A stretch of DNA of 64,000 nucleotides, from positions 170,762 through 234,761 of the forward strand of contig QYAI01000091.1 in the NCBI GenBank assembly GCA_003988855.1. The letters run 5' to 3'. Positions 54,131-64,000 of this stretch are shown here, in pieces. The number at the start of each line of letters is the position of its first letter. The stretch's first letter is position 1. The translations under genes and the position numbers were made by a program. The notes under the pieces were generated by a model, which was given only the letters and a program-made list of their open reading frames with translations, did not search any database and was not told where the DNA came from. This stretch comes from Arachnopeziza araneosa. Lineage: Eukaryota; Ascomycota; Leotiomycetes; Helotiales; Arachnopezizaceae.

Positions 54131-57033
54131 ATGGGTGGTTTCCTATGGTCTCTACTCATCTATCTTCTCGGCGGGCTTACATTTCCAATCCTACTACTCG
54201 CCTCAGTACTTCTCCACGCTCACTTTACATTCCCTACTCATGACGACACAGCCTGGCGAGATTCGATAGTCCAACCAGGCGACGACGTCGATACTATTGA
54301 CCGAGCGCGGAAGTCGTTGGATGAGAAGTTTCAGCGTCGAGATAGCCACGAGGAAGGCGTATGGGCAGGATACTTTACTGTCTGCCGGGAATTTACTCCC
54401 CAAGGTGTGAATGGCAGACCGCCAGAGAGGACGACGCCTGTGGGCTCCACCACGGTTACTGCACCTAGTCCCAGCGTCTATCAGAGCATGTACAGGAGCA
54501 TCTTCGACAGGAAACAATCCAATAGTCCATTGGATAATAAGGGTACTGGGAGGCCTCAGAGGAGGGGTACCAATGTCTTCTATGTTGTTCTAAGGTATAT
54601 ACATTGCAGTGTTCCTGAGCTTCTTTTAGTTGGATGTTTGGAACCCAAGCTGACCTTTTGCGCAGGCATGGCCACTTGATGCTTTTTGACGATGATGAAC
54701 AACTCGAAGTCAGACATGTTGTATCTTTAGCGCATCATTCGGTTTCAATATATTCTGGCGGAGATGATACACCAGAGGGAGAATTATTTATAAAAAGGAA
54801 CGCAATATGTTTGTCAAGGAGGACTGATATTGGAGACATACCCCCTGACGGCGTGGCGTCCAAACCATTCTACCTCTTCTCAGATAATTGCTCCGAGAAG
54901 GAAGATTTCTACTTTGCCCTGCTTCGAAACCACGAGAGCCATCCCACACCGTTAAATTACGAACTCAAAGATATTATCACGTTGGTCCAGAAGCTTCACT
55001 CCTCGGAAGAACATCTACAGACGCGGTGGATCAATGCCGTCATTGGTAGAATCTTCTTGGCATTGTACAAAACGGTCGAAGTTGAGAATTTTGTCAGGTC
55101 CAAGATAACGAAGAAGATCTCGAGAGTGAAGACTCCCTCTTTTCTATCCAAAATTTCTCTGAGGAATATCGATATGGGAGAAGCTGCGCCTGTGATTACG
55201 AACCCTCGACTCAAAGATTTGACAGTGGATGGAGAATTGGTTGTTGAGGCGGATGTACGATATGCAGGAAACTTCCGCATCGAAGTGGCCGCTACAGCGC
55301 GAATAGACTTAGGCACACGGTTCAAGGCACGAGAAGTGAACCTCCTCCTCGCCGTGGTCGTGAAAAGAGTCGAAGGCCACGCCTTGGTCAGAATCAAGCC
55401 GCCACCATCTAACCGTCTTTGGTTGACCTTTCAAAATATGCCGAAGATTGACATGACAATAGAGCCTATTGTGAGCTCGAGACAAATCACGTATACATTA
55501 ATTCTTCGTCATATCGAAAACCGAATCAAAGAAGTGATTGCAGAGAGTCTTGTTTTCCCAAACTGGGACGATTCTCCATTTTATCAAAGCGATACGAAGA
55601 CTTGGAGAGGCGGGATTTGGGCTGATGAAAAGCGAACAATGGTTCCGGAGGACCCAGAAGAAGTTGCAGCTCAGAATGGTGACGTGGATGAAGTCGAACA
55701 CTTGGAAGATGACGGCGAAGAGGCCATTATAGCCCTTCCCCAGATGGAGAAAAGCATCAGTCAGCCTTTGAATACCTCGTCCTCAGGTACCACTTATTCT
55801 AGGAAAGCTGTCAAGTCTGCTATGAACATCCTCCAACCAAAGTCCACAGGGTCATCAACGAGCATAGATACTCGAACTTCAGTAACAGATAAATCTAAAG
55901 CGTTGCGGTCCGCAACTTTTGCAAGCGCTTCTTCGCCGACCATAGGCCCTCACACCACAACCGCAGATGCCTCTAAAAGCGCGACTCCGGACCATAGCCA
56001 CGCCGTAGCTACTAATTCTACGCTTTCACAGAATGATGATGCTCTTCAGTCACCTGTCGGATCACCTTTGTGGCCTACAAGGGAAGAAAACCCCGAGAGT
56101 CGATCATCAGTGTCCTCAAAAAACTCGGTAGTGTCGGAAAAAGATGTTCAGGATGATGCAATTCACCAACCATCCATTGATGCCTCAAGCACTATTGCTT
56201 CTTCCATTTCGAATTCATACCCTCACAGCCCAGCTAGCTTGAGCAATGCTTCATTTAAATCCGAAGCGCCATCAATAAGATCTCCTAATCGTGATCCAAA
56301 ACGAGAGAATACCTCATCTTCGTCTGGGAAATCTTCAACAGCAGAGACCAAACGTTTATCCCTAGCAGCGGTGACGAATGCCGCTGCTACAGCCAAGAAA
56401 TGGGGGCTAGGTTTTACCCTTCAGCGGCATGGAGAAAGTAAAGCTGATGGATCCACGGATGATAACTCCTCGCGAGCACCCATGGGACGTGGACAACCAC
56501 TTCCTCCTCCAGGACAGCCTCTTCCTTTACCTGACAAGAAAACCAAGACAGCCCCGATACCTGTGCCCAAAAGAAAACCAATTCCTCCTTCAATTTTGCC
56601 TCCAACCTTACCACTGAGACCGCAAGAAGTCAGGGAAGATTCCAAATCTCACCCGCTAAATCATCTACCTCCTCCCGTCTTACCGAAACGGAGACGCGAC
56701 ACAAGGGACAGTGTTCCAAGTACAGCCGGTACAGATGATGGTTTACTTGTAGTTGCAGCTCCAGCCACGGATTCAGATAATGAGCATACAACATACATGC
56801 CTCCATGGATTGAGGATGTTGAGGAGGCAGAGGCGGATGAGGATTCACCGTCAACGCCGGCAGTACCGCATGAATTAGAACCTCCACGTTTACCCGCAAG
56901 AAGACCGATTCATCGGGTGCTTTCGGGAAGTCCAGAGGAAGATTCGCATAAACTCCCTTCCTGGATCGTCGCTCAGGAAGAAGAAGCTAGATCAAGAAGT
57001 AACTTTGTGGAAGAGGACAACGCTGTTATCTAA
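54131..57033 (+). CDS. NVJ2: SMP-domain lipid-transfer protein, NVJ2/TEX2-like
   Basis: Two exons, 54131-54594 and 54666-57033, 943 residues. An N-terminal transmembrane helix (FLWSLLIYLLGGLTFPILLLASVLLHA) anchors it in the ER. A PH-like domain follows (NVFYVVLRHGHLMLFDDDEQLEVRHVVSLAHHSVSIY). The synaptotagmin-like mitochondrial-lipid-binding (SMP) domain covers about residues 260-480 (TRWINAVIGRIFLALYKTVEVENFV, DLTVDGELVVEADVRYAGNFRIEVAATARI, LILRHIENRIKEVIAESLVFPNWDD). The remaining half is Ser/Pro-rich and disordered, with polyproline stretches (PPPGQPLPLPDKK). Yeast Nvj2 and animal TEX2 work at membrane contact sites and move lipids such as ceramide. This places the protein at ER contact sites by homology. 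Yeast Nvj2 is shorter; the long tail is usual in filamentous fungi. Confidence 0.92.
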
Positions 57034-57690
57034 CAGTAAGATCATTGAACTGATGATTTCCGTTCAAATCAAATCAATAGGTCATTGAACTAATGATTTC
57101 CGTTCAAATCAAATCAATAGGTCATTGGACTGATGATTTCCGTTCAAACCAAAGCAATAGGTCAAGGTAAAGGATCGTTTATATTTACGAAAATGACGTG
57201 GATCAAAGAGACCAAGGTTTCTGGATGGGGATAATCTAGAATTTTCGAGGCGCCTTTGGAGAAGGTCACATAGTCATAAGTTGTGGCGCTTAATGGAGAG
57301 TATACCTAGAAACAGATTCCAGGTAGTGCTATAACTCTCTTTAGAGCACCTAGAATACACAATTAAAATACCTTAACCCTTACTCTTGAGCCATAACACA
57401 AATCTCAAATCATCTCACCATTAAAAGTGATTTAATAGAGCTAGAGCTTGATGGTTCTATTAATAGCAGTCTCTTTTTCTCTCCAATTTTCTAAAAGTGC
57501 TGCCTTTTACGTGCAGGCTCATTGTCAACGCCACATTACGCAGCTAGTCCGTGTGCCAAGACCTGCGACGACGACGACGACCTCTACCAAACGAGAGCTC
57601 ACCTCTAATCCACCAACGCTTCTCGTCTTTTCCTTTTGTACATTGTTTCTTTGCTTCAGTTGATTACCTCGGCGTGTTGCGCTTCTCATC
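57034..57690. other. Intergenic NVJ2-SLA2 with tandem repeat
   Basis: It contains three 40-bp tandem copies at 57042-57163, then the SLA2 leader with CT-rich stretches. No gene is supported. Confidence 0.5.
57042..57163. repeat. 40-bp tandem repeat, 3 copies
   Basis: The unit starts TCATTGAACTGATGATTTCC and ends CAAATCAATAGG; copies start at 57042, 57082 and 57122. The last copy has three substitutions. Confidence 0.92.
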
Positions 57691-60600
57691 ATGTCGCTCT
57701 CATACACAGGCTCCAGTCGAAATGTTGATCATACCAAGTCAGTCACCTTCAGCTTCCCCCGAGCTTTCTTGTCTTCCCTTTGGCCTTGTACTAATTCTAC
57801 ATCTCTCCAGGTCCGAGAGCGATCTTGCGATCAACATCCGAAAAGCAACAAACATCGAGGAAACAGCTCCTAAGCGCAAGCATGTCCGGAGCTGCATTGT
57901 CTACACATGGGACCATAAATCCTCTGCGGCCTTCTGGGCTGGCATGAAAGTGTGCGTTTTATCTCTCCTCTCCGGATGCGAGGCCCTTTGCAGCTGCTCG
58001 ACTTCTGAATGAAGAGCGAAGAGTGAAGCTAATCTTTTGGGACTTGGTTAGGCAGCCCATACTTGCGGATGAGGTTCAGACTTTCAAAGCGTTGATCACA
58101 GTTCACAAGGTGCTTCAAGAGGGCCATCCGTCGACCTTGCGAGAGGCAATGGCAAACCGCAGCTGGATTGATAGCCTGAACAGGGGCATGGCAGGTGAAG
58201 GCGTTCGCGGATACGGACCTCTGATCAAAGAATATGTCAATTTCCTCCTCGCGAAGCTCACCTTCCATGCTCAGCACCCAGACTTTAATGGCACCTTTGA
58301 ATACGAAGAATACATCAGTTTGAAGGGCATCAATGATCCGAATGAAGGCTACGAGACGATTTCTGACCTGATGGCTCTACAAGACAAGATTGAGCAGTTT
58401 CAGAAGTTGATCTTCTCACATTTTCGCAGCGGAGGGAACAATGAATGCAGGATATCAGCTTTGGTACCACTGGTGCAAGAGAGCTATGGAATTTACAAGT
58501 TCATTACGAGCATGCTCCGCGCCATGCATACAAGTACGTTGGAAGACATTTGAGATGTGCATGGTTAACATGTCGTAGCAACGGGCGATGACGATGCCTT
58601 GGAACCTCTTAGAGGCCGATATGATGCCCAGCATTACCGTCTAGTCAAATTCTACTACGAATGTTCGAACCTCCGATACCTCACGAGCTTGATCACCGTC
58701 CCCAAGTTACCTCAAGAACCCCCCAACCTTCTTTCCGAAGACGAGTCCGCTCCTAGATTGCCGCAAAGACCCAAGCAAGAAATCGAGAGACAGATCACAC
58801 CTCCTCCGGCACCAAAGACTGAGGAGCCAGATGACATGGGAGAGTTCTGGAAGAACGAACAAACACGCCAGAATAGGGAATATGAGGAGCAACAGAGAGT
58901 CTTGGAAGAGCGCCAACAGCAGCAGCTTTATGCTCAACAGCAGGCCGCACTCCAAGCACAGCAAGATTTCGAGGAACAGCAAAGACTGCTAGCTGAGCAG
59001 CAGAGACGAGAACAGGAAGCGTTGTTGGCTCAGCAATTCCAGCAGCAAACGCAAGGTCGAATGGCACAGCTCGAACAGGAAAACTTTGATGCTAGAGCAC
59101 AATATGCAAGAGATCAGCTCATGCTGCAGCAGTATGATCAGAAGATAAAGGCGTTGGAGGGAGAACTAGCGAATCTTCAGAACAGCTACGGGCAGCAGAT
59201 TGGAAGCAAGGATGACCAAATTCGAGCTCTTCAGGAACAAGTCAACACGTGGCGGACAAAGTATGAAGCCTTGGCAAAGCTATACTCTCAACTACGGCAC
59301 GAACACCTAGATCTGCTTCAGAGATTCAAGAGCGTCCAACTGAAGGCAGCGTCGGCGCAAGAAGCTATTGACAAGCGGGAGAAGCTTGAACGGGAGATCA
59401 AAACAAAGAACCTCGAGCTCGCAGATATGATTCGAGAGAGGGATAGAGCATTACATGAGAAGGATCGTCTTACGGGTGGGAATCGTGAGGAACTCGAGAA
59501 GTTGAAGAGAGAGTTGAGGATGGCTCTAGACCGCGCTGATAATCTTGAACGAAGTAAGGGGAATGAATTATCATCCATGCTCTCGAAATACAATCGCGAG
59601 ATGGCAGACCTCGAGGAGGCTCTCCGGAAAAAGTCTCGAGCTCTGGAGGATGTGCATGCGAAATACAGCGAAGGGGGTTCTGACGCTGAGCGCTTGTTAC
59701 GAGAAAAGGAAGAGGAGCTAGAGGTCTACAAACAAAGTTTGGACGATACGCTCATCAGGCTCAACGAGATGGAGATGTCGAAAGGCGCAACTGATCAAGC
59801 TTTGGACGGAGAGATTGATGCTATGCTTCTCTCCAACATTGCCAAGATCAACGATATCATCGACTCTGTTCTCCAAAGTGGTGTCCAACGTGTCGATGAT
59901 GCGTTGTACGAGCTCGACTCGTCGATGCAGGCCGGTAACCAGAATGCCACCCCATCATATGTCCTTTCTCAGATTGAGAAAGCTTCTGCCAGTGCTATGG
60001 AATTTGCCACTTCTTTTAACAACTTCATCGCCGACGGCCCTAACAGCAGCCATGCGGAAATCATCCGTACAATCAATGTGTTTTCGAGCTCCGTTGCGGA
60101 TGTCCTCAGTAATACGAAAGGTCTTACGAGACTCGCTACGGATGATAAGAAAGCCGATCAACTGACGAATGGCGCTCGGCAATCTGCTCTTTCGACGGTC
60201 AAATTCTTCCGTGGGCTTCAAAGCTTCAGACTTGATGGCATGGATCCTATGCAGAAGACGGATGTCGTTATCAACAGCAACAATGAAGTCTTGATGAATC
60301 TGCAGAAGTTGAGCAAGCTTGCAGACTCATTCACTCCCAACAGCAGCAAGCTGGTCAACAACAAAGGAGATTTGGGTGATCTTGTGGACAATGAGTTGAA
60401 CAAAGCTGCCGACGCCATCAACGCTGCGGCAGAACGTCTAGCGAAACTCAGGTCAAAGCCCAAGGATGGCTATTCTACCTACGAGCTTCGCATTCACGAC
60501 TCGATTCTGGATGCAGCAATTGCTGTTACGAATGCTATTGCAAGGTTGATCAAGGCTGCGACGGTTACGCAGCAAGAGATTGTCCAAGCTGGTCGTGGAA

Positions 60601-61119
60601 CATCTTCTAAAAGCACCTTTTACAAAAAGAATAATCGGTGGACCGAAGGTCTGATTTCTGCAGCAAAGGCCGTTGCTTCTTCGACCAATACGCTCATAGA
60701 AACGGCCGATGGTGTTCTCTCAGGACGTAACAGCCCTGAGCAACTCATTGTTGCTTCCAACGATGTAGCAGCATCGACAGCTCAACTTGTTGCAGCCAGC
60801 AGAGTCAAGGCAGGTTTCATGAGCAAGAGTCAAGAATCTCTTGAGCAAGCATCCAAAGCTGTTGGTGCAGCGTGTCGGGCTCTCGTCCGCCAAGTTCAAT
60901 CGATGATCAAGGACCGGGATGCCGAGGATGACCGGGTCGACTATACGAAATTGGGTGCACATGAGTTCAAGGTCAGGGAGATGGAGCAACAGGTACGCAT
61001 TCTCTCTGTCGCCGACGGTAGCTAATTGATCACAGGTTGAAATTCTGCAGCTGGAGAACAACTTGGCCGCTGCAAGACAGAGGCTAGGAGAGATGCGGAA
61101 GGTTTCTTATCAAGAATAG
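57691..61119 (+). CDS. SLA2: Endocytic adaptor SLA2/END4 (HIP1R family)
   Basis: Five exons: 57691-57737, 57811-57951, 58052-58533, 58579-60992 and 61036-61119, giving 1,055 residues. The ANTH domain (residues about 18-280, SESDLAINIRKATNIEE, KRKHVRSCIVYTWDHKSSAAFW, VQPILADEVQTFKALITVHKVLQEG) binds PtdIns(4,5)P2. A Gln-rich coiled coil follows (about 330-650). The C-terminal THATCH / I-LWEQ actin-binding domain covers about 780-1030 (ILDAAIAVTNAIARLIKAAT, NNRWTEGLISAAKAVASSTNTLIETADG, ASNDVAASTAQLVAASRVKA). It couples clathrin-coated pits to actin during endocytosis and polarized growth. The last 28 residues are added by exon 5 (VEILQLENNLAAARQRLGEMR). The donor GTGCGT of exon 2 keeps WAGMKVQPIL intact. 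SLA2 commonly flanks the MAT locus of ascomycetes. Confidence 0.97.
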
Positions 61120-61564
61120 GTTAGAAGAGGATATGAGCTGTAGAAAGACTCGGTAGCATAGCCCAATGCTGACAAGAGAGTATGAAGTGTTTTGTCGTAA
61201 CCGACTTTTGGTGAGTAAGAATTGGTTTTATATATGCAGCGGAACATTTGTATTCCCAAGCACAATCTCTAAGGATTATCTCTACCGCGCCCAAGCTTCA
61301 ATCATTTGTAGTGTTACGTCCAACTCGAAACTCTCTCGTCCTGCCACCAGGTGAAAAGGCGATTCTGCATTAGGAAACGCGCCATGCGGCCGCTAACGCA
61401 TTCCTTTACCCTTTCAACCCCATCCCATCTTCTTCACCTTTCACCTTTCACCTTTCACCTTTCACCTTTCACCTTTCACCTTTCACCTTTCACCTTTCAC
61501 CTTTCACCTCCCACCTTCTTTCAATAATCTCGACAACCTCAACCTCGACACCATCTCGGAAACA
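61120..61564. other. Intergenic SLA2-HNH gene with microsatellite
   Basis: Most of 61433-61509 is a 7-bp microsatellite (CCTTTCA)n of about 11 units, lying just upstream of the HNH gene. No gene is seen. Confidence 0.6.
61433..61509. repeat. (CCTTTCA)n microsatellite
   Basis: Near-perfect 7-bp repeats, about 11 copies, ending 55 bp before the ATG at 61565. Confidence 0.95.
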
Positions 61565-62995
61565 ATGGAAGACAATAACTTCAACACAGAAGACAACAAC
61601 CTCAACATGGAAGACAACAACCTCAACACGGAAGACAACAACCTCAACATGGGAGACAACAACCTCAACGCCGATACGGAAGACTTCAACCAACCGAGTC
61701 CAGAACGAATCGACCTGCTCAAGCGCCTACAAGAAGCGATGGGCGATGCACCACCATACTTTTGGGCTGCCTGCCAAATTTGCGACCTTGAGGCACTTGA
61801 AAAAATTATCCAGGTTGCTCGCATTTCTCCAGCAATAGTTCGTTGTTTTGCTGCACAGACTTATACACTAGTACTGCACTGTAAGTAGAATAGATAGTCT
61901 GAGTCTTTTCTTTACAGCTAATGTTTGTTGTATAGGGACTCAGAGTCTTCAAGAGACATCACGTAATACGACACCGATAAAATCGGACTTGGGCTCATCT
62001 TCTGCTGGTTCTCCGCCTGCTAAAAGGCAAAAGACTACTGGTTCACCTGCTAGCTCACTAGGATTAAATCGAAGCAAGAGAGCTACAACATTAGTAAGCT
62101 TGAAATACATAATATTTAACTTTTTGAAGCTTACATATTATAGGCTAAAGAACGAGATAGCAATTGTTGTGTTCTTACTCGCGACCTAGATAGTGAAGTA
62201 GCACATATCTATCCATTTTGCCGGCTAAAGGGTTCGGAAGAAGATATCTTTGAGGCGCGGCATATGTTTTGGAATCACTTAAAGATATTTTGGTCCGAGG
62301 AGAAAGTTGCTGCTTGGGAAACAGAACTATTTCCAAGAGGCTTATGTAAAGCAGGAGACGAAAGAGTTGATAACCGGATAACATTATCGCCAGGAGCACA
62401 TCACTACTGGAACCGAGGAGCATTTGCCTTGAAGCCAATTTCTATCTGTGATAATAACACTACCTTGAAAGTTCAGTTCTTCTGGCAGAAAAAACACAAC
62501 GACATTCAAACAGCAATAAGTCTTTTGACTACACCTCTTTCTACTGCGAATCTTGGTTCTAATGAAGGAGCCTTCGCTACTAGTGACGAAGAAATCGGTT
62601 CTGTTAAACTATTTACTGCCAAGGACGAAAGAATCAAATCCGGCCGAATTTTCGAGCTCAAAACTGACGATCCAATACAGAAACCGCTCCCAAGTTTCAA
62701 GCTTCTTGAGCTTCAGTGGTTTCTAACACGTGTGATAGGCATGGCTGGTGCTGCCTTTCCGTACGAATCAGGCTGGGGCGACGACTCGGACGACGACGAC
62801 TCGGTTCCGTGTTTGGATTTGGATGATAGAGGAGATATATCTCTTCTTTCTGATCTTAATCCACCAAGCTCTGTAGAATTTCTAGAGCAAGTTAACCAAG
62901 TTAACCAAGTTAACCAACTTCCTGTAGAGGGTTCCAAGCATCACATGGAGGAAGCGGAGGGAGAAAGCGATAGCATGGAAGTGACTGCGCATTGA
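61565..62995 (+). CDS. HNH_2-type nuclease-domain protein with Asn-rich N-terminal repeats
   Basis: Three exons: 61565-61880, 61936-62093 and 62144-62995, 441 residues. The first 45 residues contain five copies of a DNNLNxE heptad-like repeat encoded by a 21-bp tandem. A basic Ser-rich stretch (SPPAKRQKTTGSPASS) may be a nuclear signal. The HNH core is CCVLTRDLDSEVAHIYPFCR, then RITLSPGAHHYWNRGAFALKPI: the His of AHIYPF and the Asn/His of the second segment are the expected metal and catalytic residues. This matches a fungal HNH_2 family with many paralogs per genome and unknown role. The tail is acidic with a VNQ repeat (EQVNQVNQVNQL). It sits next to SLA2, where MAT or its flank might be expected. 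Codon use is more AT-rich than in SLA2, and the gene is surrounded by repeats. Confidence 0.85.
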
Positions 62996-63054
62996 TAAAG
63001 GGAGATTTTTTGAGAATTAGAAGGATGCTTTCTTATCTCATTGCTAAAGAGGCT

Positions 63055-63190
63055 ATGTATTATCGAAGCAACAATAGCATGTATCATAGAAGCAACAATA
63101 GCATGTATCATAGAAGCAACAATAGCATGTATTATCGAAGCAATAATAGCATGTATCATAGAAGCAACAATAGCATGTATTATAGCAGTC
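63055..63190. repeat. 24-bp minisatellite, about 6 copies
   Basis: The unit ATGTATCATAGAAGCAACAA plus TAGC starts at 63055, 63079, 63103, 63127, 63151 and 63175. It reads as YYRSNNSM or YHRSNNSM on the plus strand and MIHAIVAS on the minus strand, but no gene is implied. Confidence 0.93.
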
Positions 63191-63209
63191 AAATCACCAA
63201 AACAGTAGC

Positions 63210-63413
63210 TGTAAGGGTTCACGATTGCATGGTCAGAACAGTAAAGCTAAAGGCAACAAGTGCTCGAAGCTTTTTACATATAATTTTCGTACGAGAGGAA
63301 CAGCTAACACAGTTCCTGTTGTACCGTCTTTCAATAGTCTTGTCGATAGTTCTGAAGATGGCTCTGCTGATCTTATCTCCTTCATCAAAGTCAGCTTCGA
63401 GTACCGCCCTGTT
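63210..63413 (+). mobile_element. LTR copy, 5' end and body
   Basis: It starts TGTAAGGGTTCACGATTGCA like the units of the 33587 element but has one unit, not four. It keeps AGTGCTCGAAGCTTTTTACATATA, CGTACGAGAGGAACAGC and the TCTGAAGATGGCTCTGCTGA block of the 40550 copy. The GTCCAACCCGTGACA end is missing. Confidence 0.7.
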
Positions 63414-64000
63414 CGAACCGGTTCCGACTCTGCTTCTAAACCTGGTGACTTGGAAACCCGAAGCCTGCCATCAATCCTCCCCGTCCCGCGAGTATACAAG
63501 AGCCCAGAACCGAAGGTGACGGCGTACCCTGAATCAAGGATGAGCTTGGAGCTGCAGCAGCAGCAGCAGTAGAAAGCAGCCTGGATTACGATGGATGGAT
63601 GGACAAAGGAGAAGGAGAGTGGTTGTTGCTGAGGCAAAGGGCTTCGTGTCAAGGTTGGGTTTCTTTGAAGGATGGAGGTTCTTCTGTGTCTGTGTTGTGT
63701 TGTGGAGGAGGTGGTGGTGGCGAGGGAGTTGAAGCTGGTGAGGAGGATGTGGACTATATTCATAGAGCTGTAGACTTGACTGGACAGCAGAGGGAAATAG
63801 GAGCATAGAAAACAGGATACGCCTTAGAAGTCACCTTCTGCAAGGGCTTACAGTCTTTAGAAGTCAGAACGACTTCCTCGAATTCAATACACGTCTATTA
63901 CACTGCTTCTACCCAGTCAAATCAAATTGAGTAGCCAGACGACTAAACAGCTCAAACTCCATTCTCTTATCAGGCTTTGGACCCTCAAGTATTTGACCCA

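Larger units (their letters stand above)
62996..64000. other. Repeat-rich terminal kilobase
   Basis: It contains the 24-bp minisatellite and an LTR fragment. Beyond about 63420 there are open frames on both strands without a domain. The sequence runs to the window edge without a recognised gene. Confidence 0.5.

Noticed and set aside
63233..63763. 176-codon minus-strand frame at the window end
   Set aside because: It covers the LTR fragment and a CAG-repeat stretch; no motif supports it.
61120..64000. MAT1-1-1 or MAT1-2-1 gene beyond SLA2
   Set aside because: No alpha-box or HMG-box motif was found in any frame of this stretch.

Overview
The window is nuclear DNA of a filamentous ascomycete (Pezizomycotina, most likely a Leotiomycete-like fungus; the class is inference). 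Genes carry short spliceosomal introns (about 45-65 nt, GTRNGT...YAG). The families present are typical of such fungi: Zn2Cys6 regulators, a fungal rhodopsin-like membrane protein, DUF7730-like and F-box proteins, a heme-thiolate peroxygenase, a GPI-anchored expansin-like protein and an HNH_2-type nuclease. Premature stops that look like C:G to T:A changes in several dead genes suggest RIP (repeat-induced point mutation).

Layout. 0-9 kb holds a small Zn2Cys6 protein, a divergent Zn2Cys6 regulator / aldo-keto reductase pair and a seven-helix rhodopsin-like protein. 9-14 kb is gene-poor with a broken SRPK-type kinase. 14-31 kb carries accessory genes: GNAT acetyltransferase, expansin-like wall protein, DUF7730-like protein, F-box protein, secreted peroxygenase, a conserved fungal protein with D...ExK residues, a short-chain dehydrogenase, a broken 2EXR gene, an Asp-rich GPI protein and an F-box/Zn-ribbon protein. 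31.7-44 kb is a repeat and pseudogene zone: a TA-flanked inverted-repeat element, several LTR pieces, a Nudix hydrolase, and dead copies of an APH-type phosphotransferase, a leucyl-tRNA synthetase and a DUF7924-like gene.

From 44.6 kb to 61.1 kb the window turns into a compact, conserved housekeeping block: RPL21 - RPS9 - SLU7 - REV3 - NVJ2/TEX2-like - SLA2, with divergent RPL21/RPS9 and SLU7/REV3 promoters. SLA2 is a classic flank of the ascomycete mating-type (MAT) locus, and I recall this gene order from MAT flanks of other Pezizomycotina. No HMG-box or alpha-box gene is visible in the last 2.9 kb. That stretch holds an HNH_2 nuclease gene, minisatellites and an LTR fragment, so MAT, if linked, lies beyond the window edge.

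I found no clear tRNA, CRISPR array or prokaryote-type system. The most notable points are the nearly complete LeuRS pseudogene next to an LTR end, the MAT-flank block, the TA-flanked element, and splicing that corrects several gene models, such as the hidden GPI exon of the expansin. All exon boundaries were read by eye from splice consensus and frame; no alignment or search was run.
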